A stretch of 64,000 bases of DNA from Micromonospora sp. BL4 (GCF_003667505.1 NZ_RCVJ01000088.1:1-64000); one strand, 5' to 3'. Counted from the first letter of the stretch, positions 25,830-34,269 are shown. Notes: generated by a model from the letters alone, not told the origin. Translations and numbers: made by a program.

Positions 25830-25858
25830 GCGGCGGGCCTGGCCGACGGGCTCGCCGC
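25830..25858. terminator. Hairpin between convergent dehydrogenase and acyl-CoA ligase genes
   Basis: GCGGCGGGC (25830-25838) pairs with GCTCGCCGC (25850-25858), nine base pairs including one G-U, around an 11-base loop. It lies in the 95-base gap between convergent genes, where a bidirectional terminator is expected. Confidence 0.5.
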
Positions 25859-25899
25859 CCCTCACTGACTGGCCCGTCCCGCCGCTTCCGTACCGGGCT

Positions 25900-27729
25900 T
25901 CAGTGGCCGCGGTAGAGGGCGTCGACGTCGGCGGCGAAACGGGACTGGACCACCTCACGCTTGATCTTGAGTGTCGGTGTGAGTTCGCCATCGGCCTCGG
26001 TGAGATCCCGGGGGAGGATGCGGAAGGTCTTGATCTTTTCGGCCCGGGACACCGTCTCGTTGGCCTCGTCGATGGCGGCCTGGATCTCCTTGCGCAGGTC
26101 GGGGCTGTCCCGTTGGTCCGCCACCGACGCGTGGGGACGGCCGTGGCTGGCTGTCCACCGCTCCCAGGCCTGCGGGTCGATGGTGATCAGCGCAGAGACG
26201 TATGGCTGGTCGTCGCCGATCAGGATGCACTGACTGACGAGGGGATGGGCGCGGATGCGGTCCTCGACCGGGGCGGGGGCGAGGTTCGTTCCTCCCGCCG
26301 TCACGATGATCTCTTTGGTGCGGCCGGTGATGCGCAGGAAGCCGTCGTCGTCGAGGCTGCCCTGGTCCCCGGTGCGCAGCCACCCGTCCGCGGTGAAGGT
26401 GTCCCGGGTGGCGTCGGGGTTGTTCCAGTAGCCGGCGAACACCATCTCCCCGCGTGCGATGACCTCCGCGTCGTCGGCGATGCGGATCTCCACGCCGGGT
26501 ATCGGACGGCCGACCGTACCGATCCGCATCGCGGACGGCAGGTTCAGCGTCAACGCCGGTGACGTCTCGGTCAGCCCGTACCCTTCCAGCGCCGTCAGGC
26601 CGGCGCCGCGGAAGAAATGACCGAGCCGCTCCCCGAGCGGGGCGCCACCGACGATCGCGGTGCGACAGCGTCCCCCCAGCGTGGCCCGCAGCTTGCGATA
26701 GACGATCAGGTCGAACACCCTGCGCGCCAGCCGCAGCGGTCCTCCCGGCCCCGGCGGTGTGTCCAGGGCTCGGCTGTAGCGCACCGCGACGGCGTCCGCG
26801 ATTCTGAACAGCCATTCCTGGTGTGCGTCGGCCGCCTTCTCCCGTGTCTGGGTGTGCATCTTCTCGAACACCCTCGGCACGGCGAGGATGAAGGTGGGGC
26901 GGTGCTGCTGTAGTTGCCCGAGTACGCCGGACATGTTGGAACTGTGCACCAGGGTGGCGCGGGTGAGCACCATGCCGACCTGGATCAGGCGGGCGAACGC
27001 GTGCGCCAACGGCAGGAACAGCACCGTCGACGCCCCCGGATGCAACAGCTCCGGCAGTACGGCGGTGGCGTTGCCGATGTCGCAGTAGATGTTGCGGTGC
27101 GTCAGCACACAGCCCTTCGGTCGGCCGGTCGTGCCACTGGTGTAGACGATCGTCGCCACGTCGCTGCCCGTGACCGCCGTGCGGCGCACGTCCACCTGGG
27201 CGTCGTCGACGCTCCGACCCTGACCGGCCAGCGCCACCAGGTCGCCGCCGTCGATCCGCCACACCTGACGCAGCGCGGGCAGACCAGCGCGTCGGTCGGC
27301 GAGCATCGCGGCGTGCTTGTCGGTTTCGACCACACATCCCACCGCGCCGGAGTCCGTGAGAATCCATTCCATCTGCTCCGGGCTGGACGTGTCGTAGATC
27401 GGGACGGTGACGGCCCCGATCGACCACAGCGCATAGTCGACGAGCGTCCACTCGTAGCGGGTGCGACTCATCAACCCGACCCGGTCCCCGTGCCCGATCC
27501 CGGCGTCGATGAAGCCGCGGGCGAGAGCGAGCACGTCACCGCGGAACTGGGCGCACGTCACGGGCACGTCCCCGCGTGCCGACGGCCCCGCCGGCCAGGC
27601 CGGGGAGACCGGGGACGGGCGCAGAAACTGCACCCCTTCGGGATCCTGACGCGCGTTGTCCCACACCATGTCCGCCAGGCCCGGCGAGGCGGCCCCCGTG
27701 ACCACCGGCGCAACCGACATCTCCCGCAC
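25900..27729 (-). CDS. Long-chain fatty-acid-CoA ligase (AMP-binding, FadD15-like)
   Basis: Activates fatty acids to acyl-CoA by way of acyl-AMP, on the cytoplasmic face. 609 residues, ANL superfamily. Motifs: YTSGTTGRPKGCVLTHRN (P-loop), LPLAHAFARLIQ, the A5 motif YGLTETSPALTLN, WLRTGDQGSLDDDGFLRITGRTKEIIVTAGGTNLAP (hinge and A8), and a C-terminal ELTPTLKIKREVV with the catalytic Lys region. The overall pattern matches mycobacterial FadD15-type ligases. The GTG start at 27729 has GGGGGTG about 9 bases upstream; an internal ATG at 27720 lacks spacing for a ribosome site. It stands alone, convergent with the dehydrogenase operon. Confidence 0.92.
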   Translation of the reverse strand: MREMSVAPVVTGAASPGLADMVWDNARQDPEGVQFLRPSPVSPAWPAGPSARGDVPVTCAQFRGDVLALARGFIDAGIGHGDRVGLMSRTRYEWTLVDYALWSIGAVTVPIYDTSSPEQMEWILTDSGAVGCVVETDKHAAMLADRRAGLPALRQVWRIDGGDLVALAGQGRSVDDAQVDVRRTAVTGSDVATIVYTSGTTGRPKGCVLTHRNIYCDIGNATAVLPELLHPGASTVLFLPLAHAFARLIQVGMVLTRATLVHSSNMSGVLGQLQQHRPTFILAVPRVFEKMHTQTREKAADAHQEWLFRIADAVAVRYSRALDTPPGPGGPLRLARRVFDLIVYRKLRATLGGRCRTAIVGGAPLGERLGHFFRGAGLTALEGYGLTETSPALTLNLPSAMRIGTVGRPIPGVEIRIADDAEVIARGEMVFAGYWNNPDATRDTFTADGWLRTGDQGSLDDDGFLRITGRTKEIIVTAGGTNLAPAPVEDRIRAHPLVSQCILIGDDQPYVSALITIDPQAWERWTASHGRPHASVADQRDSPDLRKEIQAAIDEANETVSRAEKIKTFRILPRDLTEADGELTPTLKIKREVVQSRFAADVDALYRGH

Positions 27730-27900
27730 GTTCGCCGCACCCCCTCCATCACCGGAGCCCGCCTGGCACCGAAGCGGCTACGCGGTCATGATGACCGCAC
27801 CGGCGGTCACGACGACGGTGAACGAAGAAACCGCCGCTCGCGCCGCCGTCCCGTGCGATGAATCAGGCGGTGACCGCTGCGGAGCCACCACGGCGGCGCT

Positions 27901-28443
27901 TCAGGTCGCGGACGGTTCGTGGATGGTGACGGTCCGGCGGTCGCCCACCATCAGGGTGCGCCCGATCCCGAGCATCCAGAGGATCGTGTACGCGATCACC
28001 GTCGGGTTCTTCACGCTCACCAGCACGGAACTCACCAGATTCTGCCACTCGTCCGGCACCAAGAGAGCGATGGCGGCGGTGGGCAGGATGTCGAGCACCA
28101 CGAAGGCAGCCGCCAGGACGAGGAACTGGAACCAGAAGTCGCGTACCCGCTCGTTGATTCCTGCGGTCAGCCGTAGCCAGCGCTCACCAAGGGTCAGGTT
28201 GGCCAGGCCGGGTTCCCGGAACGCCAGCCGGAGCACGACGTAGACCAGGAGCAACCGGGCGAGCCCGGTGAGGATTTCGCCGCCGATCTGGGCGGCGGCC
28301 GGCAGGTCGTCGCTGTAGCGGACCGCGATGAACCGCTGCACGGTGGGGATCATCGACAGGCCGAACACGATCCAGAAGTGTCGGGCGTAGAAGTGCGTCG
28401 CCCACCGCAAAGCCGCCCAGCTGAGTGCGAGCCCCGTCCGCAT
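27901..28443 (-). CDS. Integral membrane protein of unknown function
   Basis: 180 residues with about four hydrophobic segments: WIVFGLSMIPTVQRFIAV, ILTGLARLLLVYVVLRLAF, FWFQFLVLAAAFVVLDILPTAAIALL and VIAYTILWMLGIGRTL. I do not recognise the family. GGAGGG lies 7 bases before the ATG. It is divergent from a MarR regulator across 75 bases that contain ACTATC-type operator repeats, so it is probably the regulator's target, perhaps a stress or efflux-accessory membrane protein (inference). Confidence 0.8.
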   Translation of the reverse strand: MRTGLALSWAALRWATHFYARHFWIVFGLSMIPTVQRFIAVRYSDDLPAAAQIGGEILTGLARLLLVYVVLRLAFREPGLANLTLGERWLRLTAGINERVRDFWFQFLVLAAAFVVLDILPTAAIALLVPDEWQNLVSSVLVSVKNPTVIAYTILWMLGIGRTLMVGDRRTVTIHEPSAT

Positions 28444-28480
28444 GACGCTGCCCTCCGGTCGCTATACTCCAGAGAAATGA

Positions 28481-28503
28481 ACTATCTCTGATAGTGAACT
28501 ATC
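28481..28503. promoter_or_regulatory. Likely MarR operator (ACTATC repeats)
   Basis: ACTATC (28481-28486) and GATAGT (28490-28495) form a perfect inverted repeat with a 3-base centre. A further ACTATC half-site follows at 28498-28503. It lies between the divergent membrane-protein and MarR genes in an AT-rich patch next to TATACT at 28463-28468, which resembles a -10 box. Arrangement and size fit a MarR dimer site plus extra half-site. Confidence 0.6.
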
Positions 28504-28518
28504 CATCAGGCTGAAGCA

Positions 28519-28986
28519 ATGGGTGAGAGCGTGACAGATTACGGCTGGGAGTTGAGCACGGCGGTCGTGCTGTTTCACGAGGCGATCGCGCGACGACTCG
28601 GCCTGAACGCCGCCGAGCACAAGGCCCTGGGGCTGATCATGCGCGCCGGCCCGCTGCCGACCGGTGCCCTGGCACCTCAACTCGGGGTCGGCGTCAGCGC
28701 CGTCACCGGGATCGTCGATCGGCTCGAACAGGCCGGCTACGTTCGCCGGGAGCCGGACCCGAGCGACCGGCGGCGGGTGCTGGTCGTCGCGGATCCATCC
28801 CGGGCCCCCGACCTCACCGGCATCTTCGCCGACCTGAGCCGGGAGATGAACGCCTTCATGAGCCGGTACGACGAACGACAGATGGCCACGGTGGTCGACT
28901 ACATCGAAAACACGGTGCGGGTGCTCCGATCCCAGACCGCACGGCTCACCGGCGAGGGGAGCAACGGGCCGGACCGACCCCGCTGA
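28519..28986 (+). CDS. MarR-family transcriptional regulator
   Basis: 155-residue winged-helix regulator. The core reads GLNAAEHKALGLIMRAGPLPTGALAPQLGVGVSAVTGIVDRLEQAGYVRREPDPSDRRRVLV, the standard MarR helix-turn-helix and wing with the DxRxR motif. The C-terminal helix for dimerisation carries QMATVVDYIENTVRVLRSQ. An in-frame GTG at 28531 is an alternative start with GGTGAG nearby. It probably binds the ACTATC repeats just upstream and controls itself and the divergent membrane protein. The ligand is unknown. Confidence 0.88.
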   Translation: MGESVTDYGWELSTAVVLFHEAIARRLGLNAAEHKALGLIMRAGPLPTGALAPQLGVGVSAVTGIVDRLEQAGYVRREPDPSDRRRVLVVADPSRAPDLTGIFADLSREMNAFMSRYDERQMATVVDYIENTVRVLRSQTARLTGEGSNGPDRPR

Positions 28987-29026
28987 ACGTGCGTCCCGCG
29001 GGGCCGACGGCAGCACCGCCGGCCTG

Positions 29027-29341
29027 CTACTTCACCTTTCGAGTCGATCGGGCCACGATGTCCTCGTACTGCGGGTGCTTGACCAGCCACTCGGCGAGGA
29101 ACGGGCAGAGCGGCACGACGGTCCGGCCCCTGGCACGCGCGTCGTCCATGACCGCGCGAGCCAGGGTCGAGCCGACGCCCTTGCCCTCGAACTCCGGATC
29201 GACCTCAGTGTGGGTGTAGACGATGATGGCGCCGGTCAGCTGGTAGGTGACCACTCCGGCGACCACGCCCGCCTCGTCGCGCGCCTCGAATCGCTCCCGC
29301 GCCGGCGCGTCTGTCACGGTGAACTGCACCGGACCATCCAA
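29027..29341 (-). CDS. Small GNAT-like acetyltransferase (YjdJ/GtlA-type)
   Basis: 104-residue compact GNAT-fold protein of the N-acetyltransferase-related family PF14542. It shows RFEARDEAGVVAGVVTYQLTGAIIVYTHTEVDPEFEGKGVGSTLARAVMDDARARG with the acetyl-CoA loop G-K-G-V-G, and ends VVPLCPFLAEWLVKHPQYEDIV, the diagnostic C-x-F-x-x-x-W/F-hP tail. The conserved Cys is presumed catalytic. Acceptor unknown. The exact start is not fixed; no clear ribosome site precedes the ATG. Confidence 0.85.
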   Translation of the reverse strand: MDGPVQFTVTDAPARERFEARDEAGVVAGVVTYQLTGAIIVYTHTEVDPEFEGKGVGSTLARAVMDDARARGRTVVPLCPFLAEWLVKHPQYEDIVARSTRKVK

Positions 29342-29524
29342 CCACGCTGTCAGCCGACCGGCCCGTGAGCATGATTACGCCGGCTGGCAGCGCCGTGATC
29401 GGCACGAGGCCGGCGACATCGCGGTGTCCGGACGGGTGGGATGCCCGACATCGGTGATCTCGTGTTGACCTTGCCGCGATCGGGTTCGGCGGACCGAGCG
29501 GGCCCGATCCGACGTCGTGAGCGG

Positions 29525-29941
29525 TCAGCTGGCGCGGGACTCAGCGAGCGCGAGCAGCTGCAGGGTGGCGCGGATGTGCTGCCTGTCGGCGGCGGAGGTG
29601 CGGGGGTCGGCGAGTCGGTCGCGGATGGCGGCGATGTGTGCCTCCGCCCTCGGATCCGTCAGGGGCGGGGAGGGCTGCGGTACGTCCGCCGGCGGCGGGG
29701 TGAGGGCGCGCAGCGCCGCGCCGAGCGGTACGTCCAGGACCGCGCAGAACGCGCGCACCTTGGGGAGCTCCGGGTGGTGCTGCCACTCGCCTGACAGCCA
29801 CCGAAAGACGGTGGAGCGGCTGACGCCGCTGCGAGTCGCCACCTCGGCGACCGACCAACCGCGCTCGTCGCGGGCGGCCTCGACCGCTTGGCGGACGAAC
29901 CGCGCGAACGCTGCCTGCGCGGTTGCCGGCGTCTCACCCAT
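29525..29941 (-). CDS. XRE-type helix-turn-helix regulator
   Basis: 138-residue DNA-binding protein. The HTH domain lies at residues about 12-80: FVRQAVEAARDERGWSVAEVATRSGVSRSTVFRWLSGEWQHHPELPKVRAFCAVLDVPLGAAL. A Pro-rich hinge follows, then a helical tail AAIRDRLADPRTSAADRQHIRATLQLLALAE. Such proteins are common in actinobacteria as stand-alone regulators. Target unknown. The gap to the next gene on the left (29342-29524) shows nothing recognisable. Confidence 0.82.
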   Translation of the reverse strand: MGETPATAQAAFARFVRQAVEAARDERGWSVAEVATRSGVSRSTVFRWLSGEWQHHPELPKVRAFCAVLDVPLGAALRALTPPPADVPQPSPPLTDPRAEAHIAAIRDRLADPRTSAADRQHIRATLQLLALAESRAS

Positions 29942-30041
29942 GTCTGGCCGTCGCTTCCCCCGTGGTCGATGCTCAGGCTAACCGCCATGTCCGACAGTCG
30001 CCATCTGGCGTTGCGCTCCGGCGCCGTCTGACCACCGGTGG

Positions 30042-30872
30042 TCACCGTAGTGGACGCCGGCGGACAGCCTTCTGGACGTCCTGACCATGCTGGCCGCTGA
30101 CACCCGACTCAGCCCGGTGCCGGTGGATCCACACACGGTTGAGGTCGTCGGCTTGGCGCTGGTGCCGGGGCGTGATGTTGCGATCGGCCGGCATGTCCAG
30201 GCCGAGGAAATCCAGGATCCCGTACGTGGTGGAGAGCATGTCCTCATCCAGCTCCTCGTAGCGGACGATGTGCGGGCGCACGCCGGCCGCGGAGAACCAC
30301 GCCTGCCATCCGGCGTTGTGCTCCTCGATCGTCTGGATCAGGGCGTCGATCCCGTCCGTGTCGAAGGTCGGCTCCTGACCGGTGCGGTCGCCGCCGCTGA
30401 TCTCGCCGTTGCCGCCGATGTACCAGACCTGGGTCTGCTCGGCCCGCAGCCAGGACACCGCCTGGGCCAGCACGTCGTCACGCCGCAGATACACGAACCG
30501 GGTACGGCCGAACGCCCGTTCCAGCAACGCGACGTCCTGGCCGGCGAGGTCGGGGTGGGCCCTGCCGAGCTTGTCGACCAGCTCGTCGAGCGTGCCCCAC
30601 ATCAGCTTCGCGCCGAACACGCCGTTGTCGGTGCGGCCGGCGTCACGTGCCGCGCGCACGTAGGCCGCGTAGTCGAGGCCACCGTCAGCGGTGCGGGGGA
30701 TCTGCCATCGCTCGGCCCACAGCGGCTCGTCCGGAGCGCGAAAGTACGCCTGCGGGTGGCCGGCGACACCCGTGGACTCCAGCAACCCCAGGAGCAGCGA
30801 ACTGCCGGTGCGCGGGGTGCCGCAGATGAAATAGGAGTCGACCCGATCCCGGGCGTTCGGTGGCATAGGCAC
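30042..30872 (-). CDS. Stf0-family sulfotransferase
   Basis: Transfers sulfate from PAPS to a carbohydrate acceptor. 276 residues, close in layout to mycobacterial Stf0 (trehalose 2-sulfotransferase). The 5'-phosphosulfate loop is SYFICGTPRTGSSLLLGLLESTGVAGHPQ. NGVFGAKLMWGTLDELV, FVYLRRDDVLAQAVSWLRAEQTQVW (3'-phosphate binding Arg/Ser) and the end RHQRQADDLNRVWIHRHRAE match the family. A 20-residue basic tail follows. In mycobacteria Stf0 makes trehalose-2-sulfate for sulfolipid; the acceptor here is unknown and no partner glycolipid genes are adjacent. There is no evident ribosome site before GTG 30872 or ATG 30866, so the mRNA may be nearly leaderless. Confidence 0.87.
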   Translation of the reverse strand: MPMPPNARDRVDSYFICGTPRTGSSLLLGLLESTGVAGHPQAYFRAPDEPLWAERWQIPRTADGGLDYAAYVRAARDAGRTDNGVFGAKLMWGTLDELVDKLGRAHPDLAGQDVALLERAFGRTRFVYLRRDDVLAQAVSWLRAEQTQVWYIGGNGEISGGDRTGQEPTFDTDGIDALIQTIEEHNAGWQAWFSAAGVRPHIVRYEELDEDMLSTTYGILDFLGLDMPADRNITPRHQRQADDLNRVWIHRHRAESGVSGQHGQDVQKAVRRRPLR

Positions 30873-31036
30873 GAACCAACCGCGTCGGGGGGATGGTGGG
30901 CAAGGGAATTACGGCCGCGTCCCGGCCCCGCTCCGGCCAATCTGCCCAATCCCGTCCGACCGGCAGCCGGTAAGGCGAGACTGACAATGAACAGGCACGG
31001 GAGCCAGCCGACGGGGCCGGCCGAGGGGAGTGCGCC

Positions 31037-31201
31037 GTGACATCGGGATCGATGAGTCAACGGATCAAGGGCCTGCTCAACAGCCCACGGGCGCGTGACC
31101 TGATGCAGCGGGGTCGCCGCCAGGCGGCCAAGCCCAGCACGCAGCAGAGGCTTCAACAGCTCATGGCCCGCCTGACCGGCCGGTCGAGCCGGCGCCGCTG
31201 A
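31037..31201 (+). CDS. Small basic protein of unknown function
   Basis: A 54-codon ORF from GTG 31037, with GAGGGGAG about 7 bases upstream, encodes MTSGSMSQRIKGLLNSPRAR and a further Arg/Gln-rich chain ending TGRSSRRR. It carries about 13 Arg/Lys and hardly any acidic residues, mostly in predicted helix. The strong ribosome site and position 35 bases ahead of the desaturase gene on the same strand make it a real gene and part of that operon. I do not recognise the family. It may bind nucleic acid or acidic lipid (inference). Confidence 0.65.
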   Translation: MTSGSMSQRIKGLLNSPRARDLMQRGRRQAAKPSTQQRLQQLMARLTGRSSRRR

Positions 31202-31236
31202 GACATCCGGCACGGGAACCAGCGGGAGCTGCCATC

Positions 31237-32280
31237 GTGAGCGACACCAGTCTCGGCGTCGACGGCCAGCGGGGCAGCGACTACGCCGACCTGTCCCGGC
31301 AGGTCCGCGCAGCGGGTCTGCTGGAGCGGCGGCGACGCTACTACGCCGTGCGCATCGGTCTCGTCGTCGGTTCCTTCGCCGCGCTGTGGGCGCTGTTCGG
31401 ACGACTCGGTGAGTCGTGGTGGCAGCTTGGGGTGGCGGTGGCCCTCGCGGTGGTGATCGCGCAGGCCGGGTTCATCGGTCACGATGCCGGGCACCGGCAG
31501 ATCGGTCGCTCGCGCCGGGCGAACGACCTGATCGGCCTCGTGCACGGCAACCTGCTGACGGGGATCAGCTACGGCTGGTGGGTGGACAAGCACAACCGGC
31601 ACCACGCCCACCCGAACACCGAAGGCAGGGACCCCGACATCACCGTGGCGCCCCTGTCATTCACTCCCGACCAGGTCCGGCGACGGCGCGGCCTCGGCGC
31701 ACTGTTCGTCCGTCACCAGGCGTACCTCTTCTTTCCGCTGCTTCTGCTGGAGGGCCTGCACCTGCACGCCATCAGCCTGCGGGCTGTCCTCGGCCCGCGC
31801 CGCCTGGCGCGTCGGCCCGCCGAGGCGGGGCTGCTGGCTCTGCATCTGGGCGGCTACCTCGCCGCCGCGTTCCTGGTCCTGAGTCCCCCGCAGGCGGTCG
31901 CGTTCATCCTCGTCAACCAGGGCGTGCTGGGCCTCTACCTCGGCTGTTCCTTCGCTCCGAACCACAAGGGCATGCCGATCCTTGGCGCCGAGGACAACCT
32001 CGACTACCTGCGGCGGCAGGTCGTCACCTCCCGCAACGTCCGGGGCGGGAGGTTCCTCGACACCGTGTTCGGCGGCCTGAACTACCAGATCGAGCATCAC
32101 CTGTTCCCGAACATGCCGTGCCCCAACCTGCGTCGCGCCCGGCCATTGATCCAGCGGTTCTGTGTGGAGCACGCCATCGGCTACCACGAAACCAGTCTGG
32201 GTCGCTCCTGGGCGGAAGGGCTGCGCCACCTGCGGAAGGTTGGTAGCCCCGAACCTCGAACCGACGTCGCGGTGCGCTGA
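31237..32280 (+). CDS. Membrane fatty-acid desaturase
   Basis: Di-iron integral-membrane acyl desaturase of 347 residues introducing double bonds into lipid acyl chains. The three histidine boxes are HDAGH (with following HRQIGR), HNRHH and QIEHH, separated by pairs of hydrophobic helices (LVVGSFAALWALFG, LGVAVALAVVIAQAGFIG, LLALHLGGYLAAAFLVLS, AVAFILVNQGVLGLYLG). The order matches the acyl-lipid desaturase group (DesA3-like). The GTG start has GGGAG 8 bases upstream. It follows a small basic-protein gene, with a small membrane protein and a sigma factor downstream, suggesting a role in membrane-fluidity or stress response. Confidence 0.93.
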   Translation: MSDTSLGVDGQRGSDYADLSRQVRAAGLLERRRRYYAVRIGLVVGSFAALWALFGRLGESWWQLGVAVALAVVIAQAGFIGHDAGHRQIGRSRRANDLIGLVHGNLLTGISYGWWVDKHNRHHAHPNTEGRDPDITVAPLSFTPDQVRRRRGLGALFVRHQAYLFFPLLLLEGLHLHAISLRAVLGPRRLARRPAEAGLLALHLGGYLAAAFLVLSPPQAVAFILVNQGVLGLYLGCSFAPNHKGMPILGAEDNLDYLRRQVVTSRNVRGGRFLDTVFGGLNYQIEHHLFPNMPCPNLRRARPLIQRFCVEHAIGYHETSLGRSWAEGLRHLRKVGSPEPRTDVAVR

Positions 32281-32373
32281 GGGGCGATACAAGAGGGCCG
32301 ATTCAAGCGGCCAGCTCGATGGCAGAGCCTGACAACAAGCACCAATCAGACAGAACGATTTCCGGGAGGGATC

Positions 32374-32604
32374 ATGGCAAGCAGGAGACGCGCGACCAGG
32401 CGACCGGCCCTGATGCTCGCTTTCGCGGCAGGGGCGTTGACCGGGGCAGCCGGCATGCTGACCTTGCGGCGCCGCTGGCAGGAGGCCGACATCTCGGCGG
32501 ACGCCGCCGGCGCCGAAGCGGGTCAGTCGACCCCGCCACTGGGCGGACGATACGACAACCCCACGCAGAAGAACGTCAGCGCGCCAGCGACCCAGCAGGG
32601 CTGA
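32374..32604 (+). CDS. Small single-span membrane protein of unknown function
   Basis: 76 residues: a basic start MASRRRATRRP, one hydrophobic segment ALMLAFAAGALTGAAGML, an LRRRWQEADIS junction, then a hydrophilic Gly/Pro/Gln-rich tail. GGGAGG lies just upstream of the ATG, and the codon pattern matches real genes. It sits between the desaturase and the sigma factor. Not recognised. Confidence 0.65.
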   Translation: MASRRRATRRPALMLAFAAGALTGAAGMLTLRRRWQEADISADAAGAEAGQSTPPLGGRYDNPTQKNVSAPATQQG

Positions 32605-32777
32605 ACCGGAAATCCACAGCCGCCGAACGTGTGTCATGGCGCGTGGCAAGCGCGGCGGATGGGCAGCATCACATCATCCTTTCGGTTAGGTTTCGGCTGC
32701 CCGTTGGTCTAGTCTCTGCTCAGACGGTTGGCGCCGGAGACGCTGGAGTGCGACCGCGGTGATGCGGAGGAACCAGC

Positions 32778-33590
32778 ATGATCACCACCACTGATCGGCC
32801 CGCGACGACGAGTACCCACGTCCACCACGACGCCTCTTCCGACTCACCCGCCACCAAGCTGCTTCTCGCCATGGCGGCGTTGCCCGCCGACGACCCGTCC
32901 CGCCCCGCGCTGCGGGATCGGGCGATCGAGGCGTGGCTGCCGCTGGCCACTCACCTCGCCCGGCGCTACAGCGGGCGCGGCGAGCCGACCGGGGACCTGA
33001 CGCAGACCGCGGCACTGGGGCTGATCAAGGCGGTCGACAAGTTCGACCCCTCCCGTGGTGTCGACTTCGCCGGTTACGCGATCCCCACGATCGTCGGGGA
33101 ACTGAAGCGGCACTTCCGGGACCGCACCTGGGACATCCGGGTGCCGCGCCGGCTGCAGGAGATGCGGCTGGCGATCTCGGACGCCAACAGCACCCTGTTG
33201 CAGACGTTGGGTCGTTCGCCCACGGTCGCCGACATCGCCGCCCACCTCGGGCTCACCGAGGAGCAGGTGCTGGAAGGGCTGGAGGGTGCGCGGGCGTACA
33301 ACGCGGTGTCGTTGTCCACCCCGATCGGCGACGGTGAGCGCGGCACCGAACTGGGCGAGATGCTGGGCGGCGAGGACAGCCAGTTCGCCCTGGCCGAGCT
33401 GCGGGTGGCTCTCGGCCCGGCGCTCGCCACGCTCGACGAGCGGGAGCAGAAGATCCTGACTCTGCGCTTCTACGGCAACCAGACGCAGAGCGAGATCGCC
33501 GACCAGGTCGGCGTTTCGCAGATGCACGTGTCCCGTCTGCTGGCCCGCGCGCTCGCCAAGCTGCGTACGCAGTTGGTCGACGCCTACTGA
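32778..33590 (+). CDS. SigB/SigF-type alternative sigma factor
   Basis: 270-residue group 3 sigma-70 protein of the SigB/SigF/SigG class, directing RNA polymerase to stress or development promoters. Region 2 reads HLARRYSGRGEPTGDLTQTAALGLIKAVDKFDPSRGVDFAGYAIPTIVGELKRHFRDRTWDIRVPRR. Region 3 is LGRSPTVADIAAHLGLTEEQVLEGLEGARAYNAVSLSTPI. Region 4 is LDEREQKILTLRFYGNQTQSEIADQVGVSQMHVSRLLARALAKLR. GGAGG precedes the ATG. Unlike many relatives it has no anti-sigma (RsbW-type) gene beside it, so its control must come from elsewhere. Confidence 0.95.
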   Translation: MITTTDRPATTSTHVHHDASSDSPATKLLLAMAALPADDPSRPALRDRAIEAWLPLATHLARRYSGRGEPTGDLTQTAALGLIKAVDKFDPSRGVDFAGYAIPTIVGELKRHFRDRTWDIRVPRRLQEMRLAISDANSTLLQTLGRSPTVADIAAHLGLTEEQVLEGLEGARAYNAVSLSTPIGDGERGTELGEMLGGEDSQFALAELRVALGPALATLDEREQKILTLRFYGNQTQSEIADQVGVSQMHVSRLLARALAKLRTQLVDAY

Positions 33591-33622
33591 CCGCCGCCCG
33601 TCCCCGGTGCCCGCGTCACCCC

Positions 33623-33642
33623 GGCCGCGCGCGTCCGCGGCC
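33623..33642 (+). terminator. Hairpin after the sigma-factor gene
   Basis: GGCCGCG (33623-33629) pairs with CGCGGCC (33636-33642) across a 6-base loop, 32 bases past the sigma-factor stop and before the TetR gene. It is short but fully paired. Confidence 0.4.
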
Positions 33643-33675
33643 AGGGCCACCTCGCCCCTGTGGTAGACAGTCGGC

Positions 33676-34269
33676 GTGGTGGAGGCGAGCCAGTCCGCGG
33701 AACGTAGCGTCGACGACACGGTTCTCGACGCTGCCCGGGACTGCGTGCTGGCCTACGGCGTCCGTCGCACGACGATGACGGACATTGCGCGACGCGCCAA
33801 CGTCTCCCGGATGACCGTCTACCGGCGCTGGCCGGACGTGCAGTCCCTGATCGGTGACCTGATGAGCCGGGAGTGGCATCAGGTGCTGATGGCCGCGGCG
33901 GACGTCGAGACCGGCGGCTCGGCCCGGTCCCGTCTGGTGTCGCGGGTGGTCGCGGTGGCGGGGCAGCTACGGGACCACCCGCTGCTGTGCAAGATCCGTG
34001 ACGTCGATCCCGAGGTGCTGCTCCCGTACCTGCTCGACCGGCGGGGCAACGGCCAGGACGAGATGCTCCAGTTCCTCGCGGCGGCGCTGGCCGACGGTCA
34101 TGAGGACGGCTCGATCCGGTCCGGCAGACCCGACGTTCTGGCCCGCGCGATATTCCTTACCACGCAGTCGTTCGTGCTGTCCGTCCGCACGGTCGCCGAC
34201 GACGTGCCGCTCGCCGAGTTCGACCGGGAGTTGGCGCTGCTCGTCGACGGCTACCTGCGACCGGGCTAG
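33676..34269 (+). CDS. TetR-family transcriptional regulator
   Basis: 197 residues. The N-terminal HTH is DTVLDAARDCVLAYGVRRTTMTDIARRANVSRMTVYRRWPDVQSLIGDLMSREW. The ligand-binding part is helical, with LPYLLDRRGNGQDEMLQFLAAALADG and IFLTTQSFVLSVRTV. Start GTG 33676. Its stop codon and that of the convergent lipid kinase share the four bases CTAG (34266-34269). The neighbourhood suggests it regulates the lipid-kinase/AGPS-like/GlpD genes (inference). Confidence 0.88.
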   Translation: MVEASQSAERSVDDTVLDAARDCVLAYGVRRTTMTDIARRANVSRMTVYRRWPDVQSLIGDLMSREWHQVLMAAADVETGGSARSRLVSRVVAVAGQLRDHPLLCKIRDVDPEVLLPYLLDRRGNGQDEMLQFLAAALADGHEDGSIRSGRPDVLARAIFLTTQSFVLSVRTVADDVPLAEFDRELALLVDGYLRPG

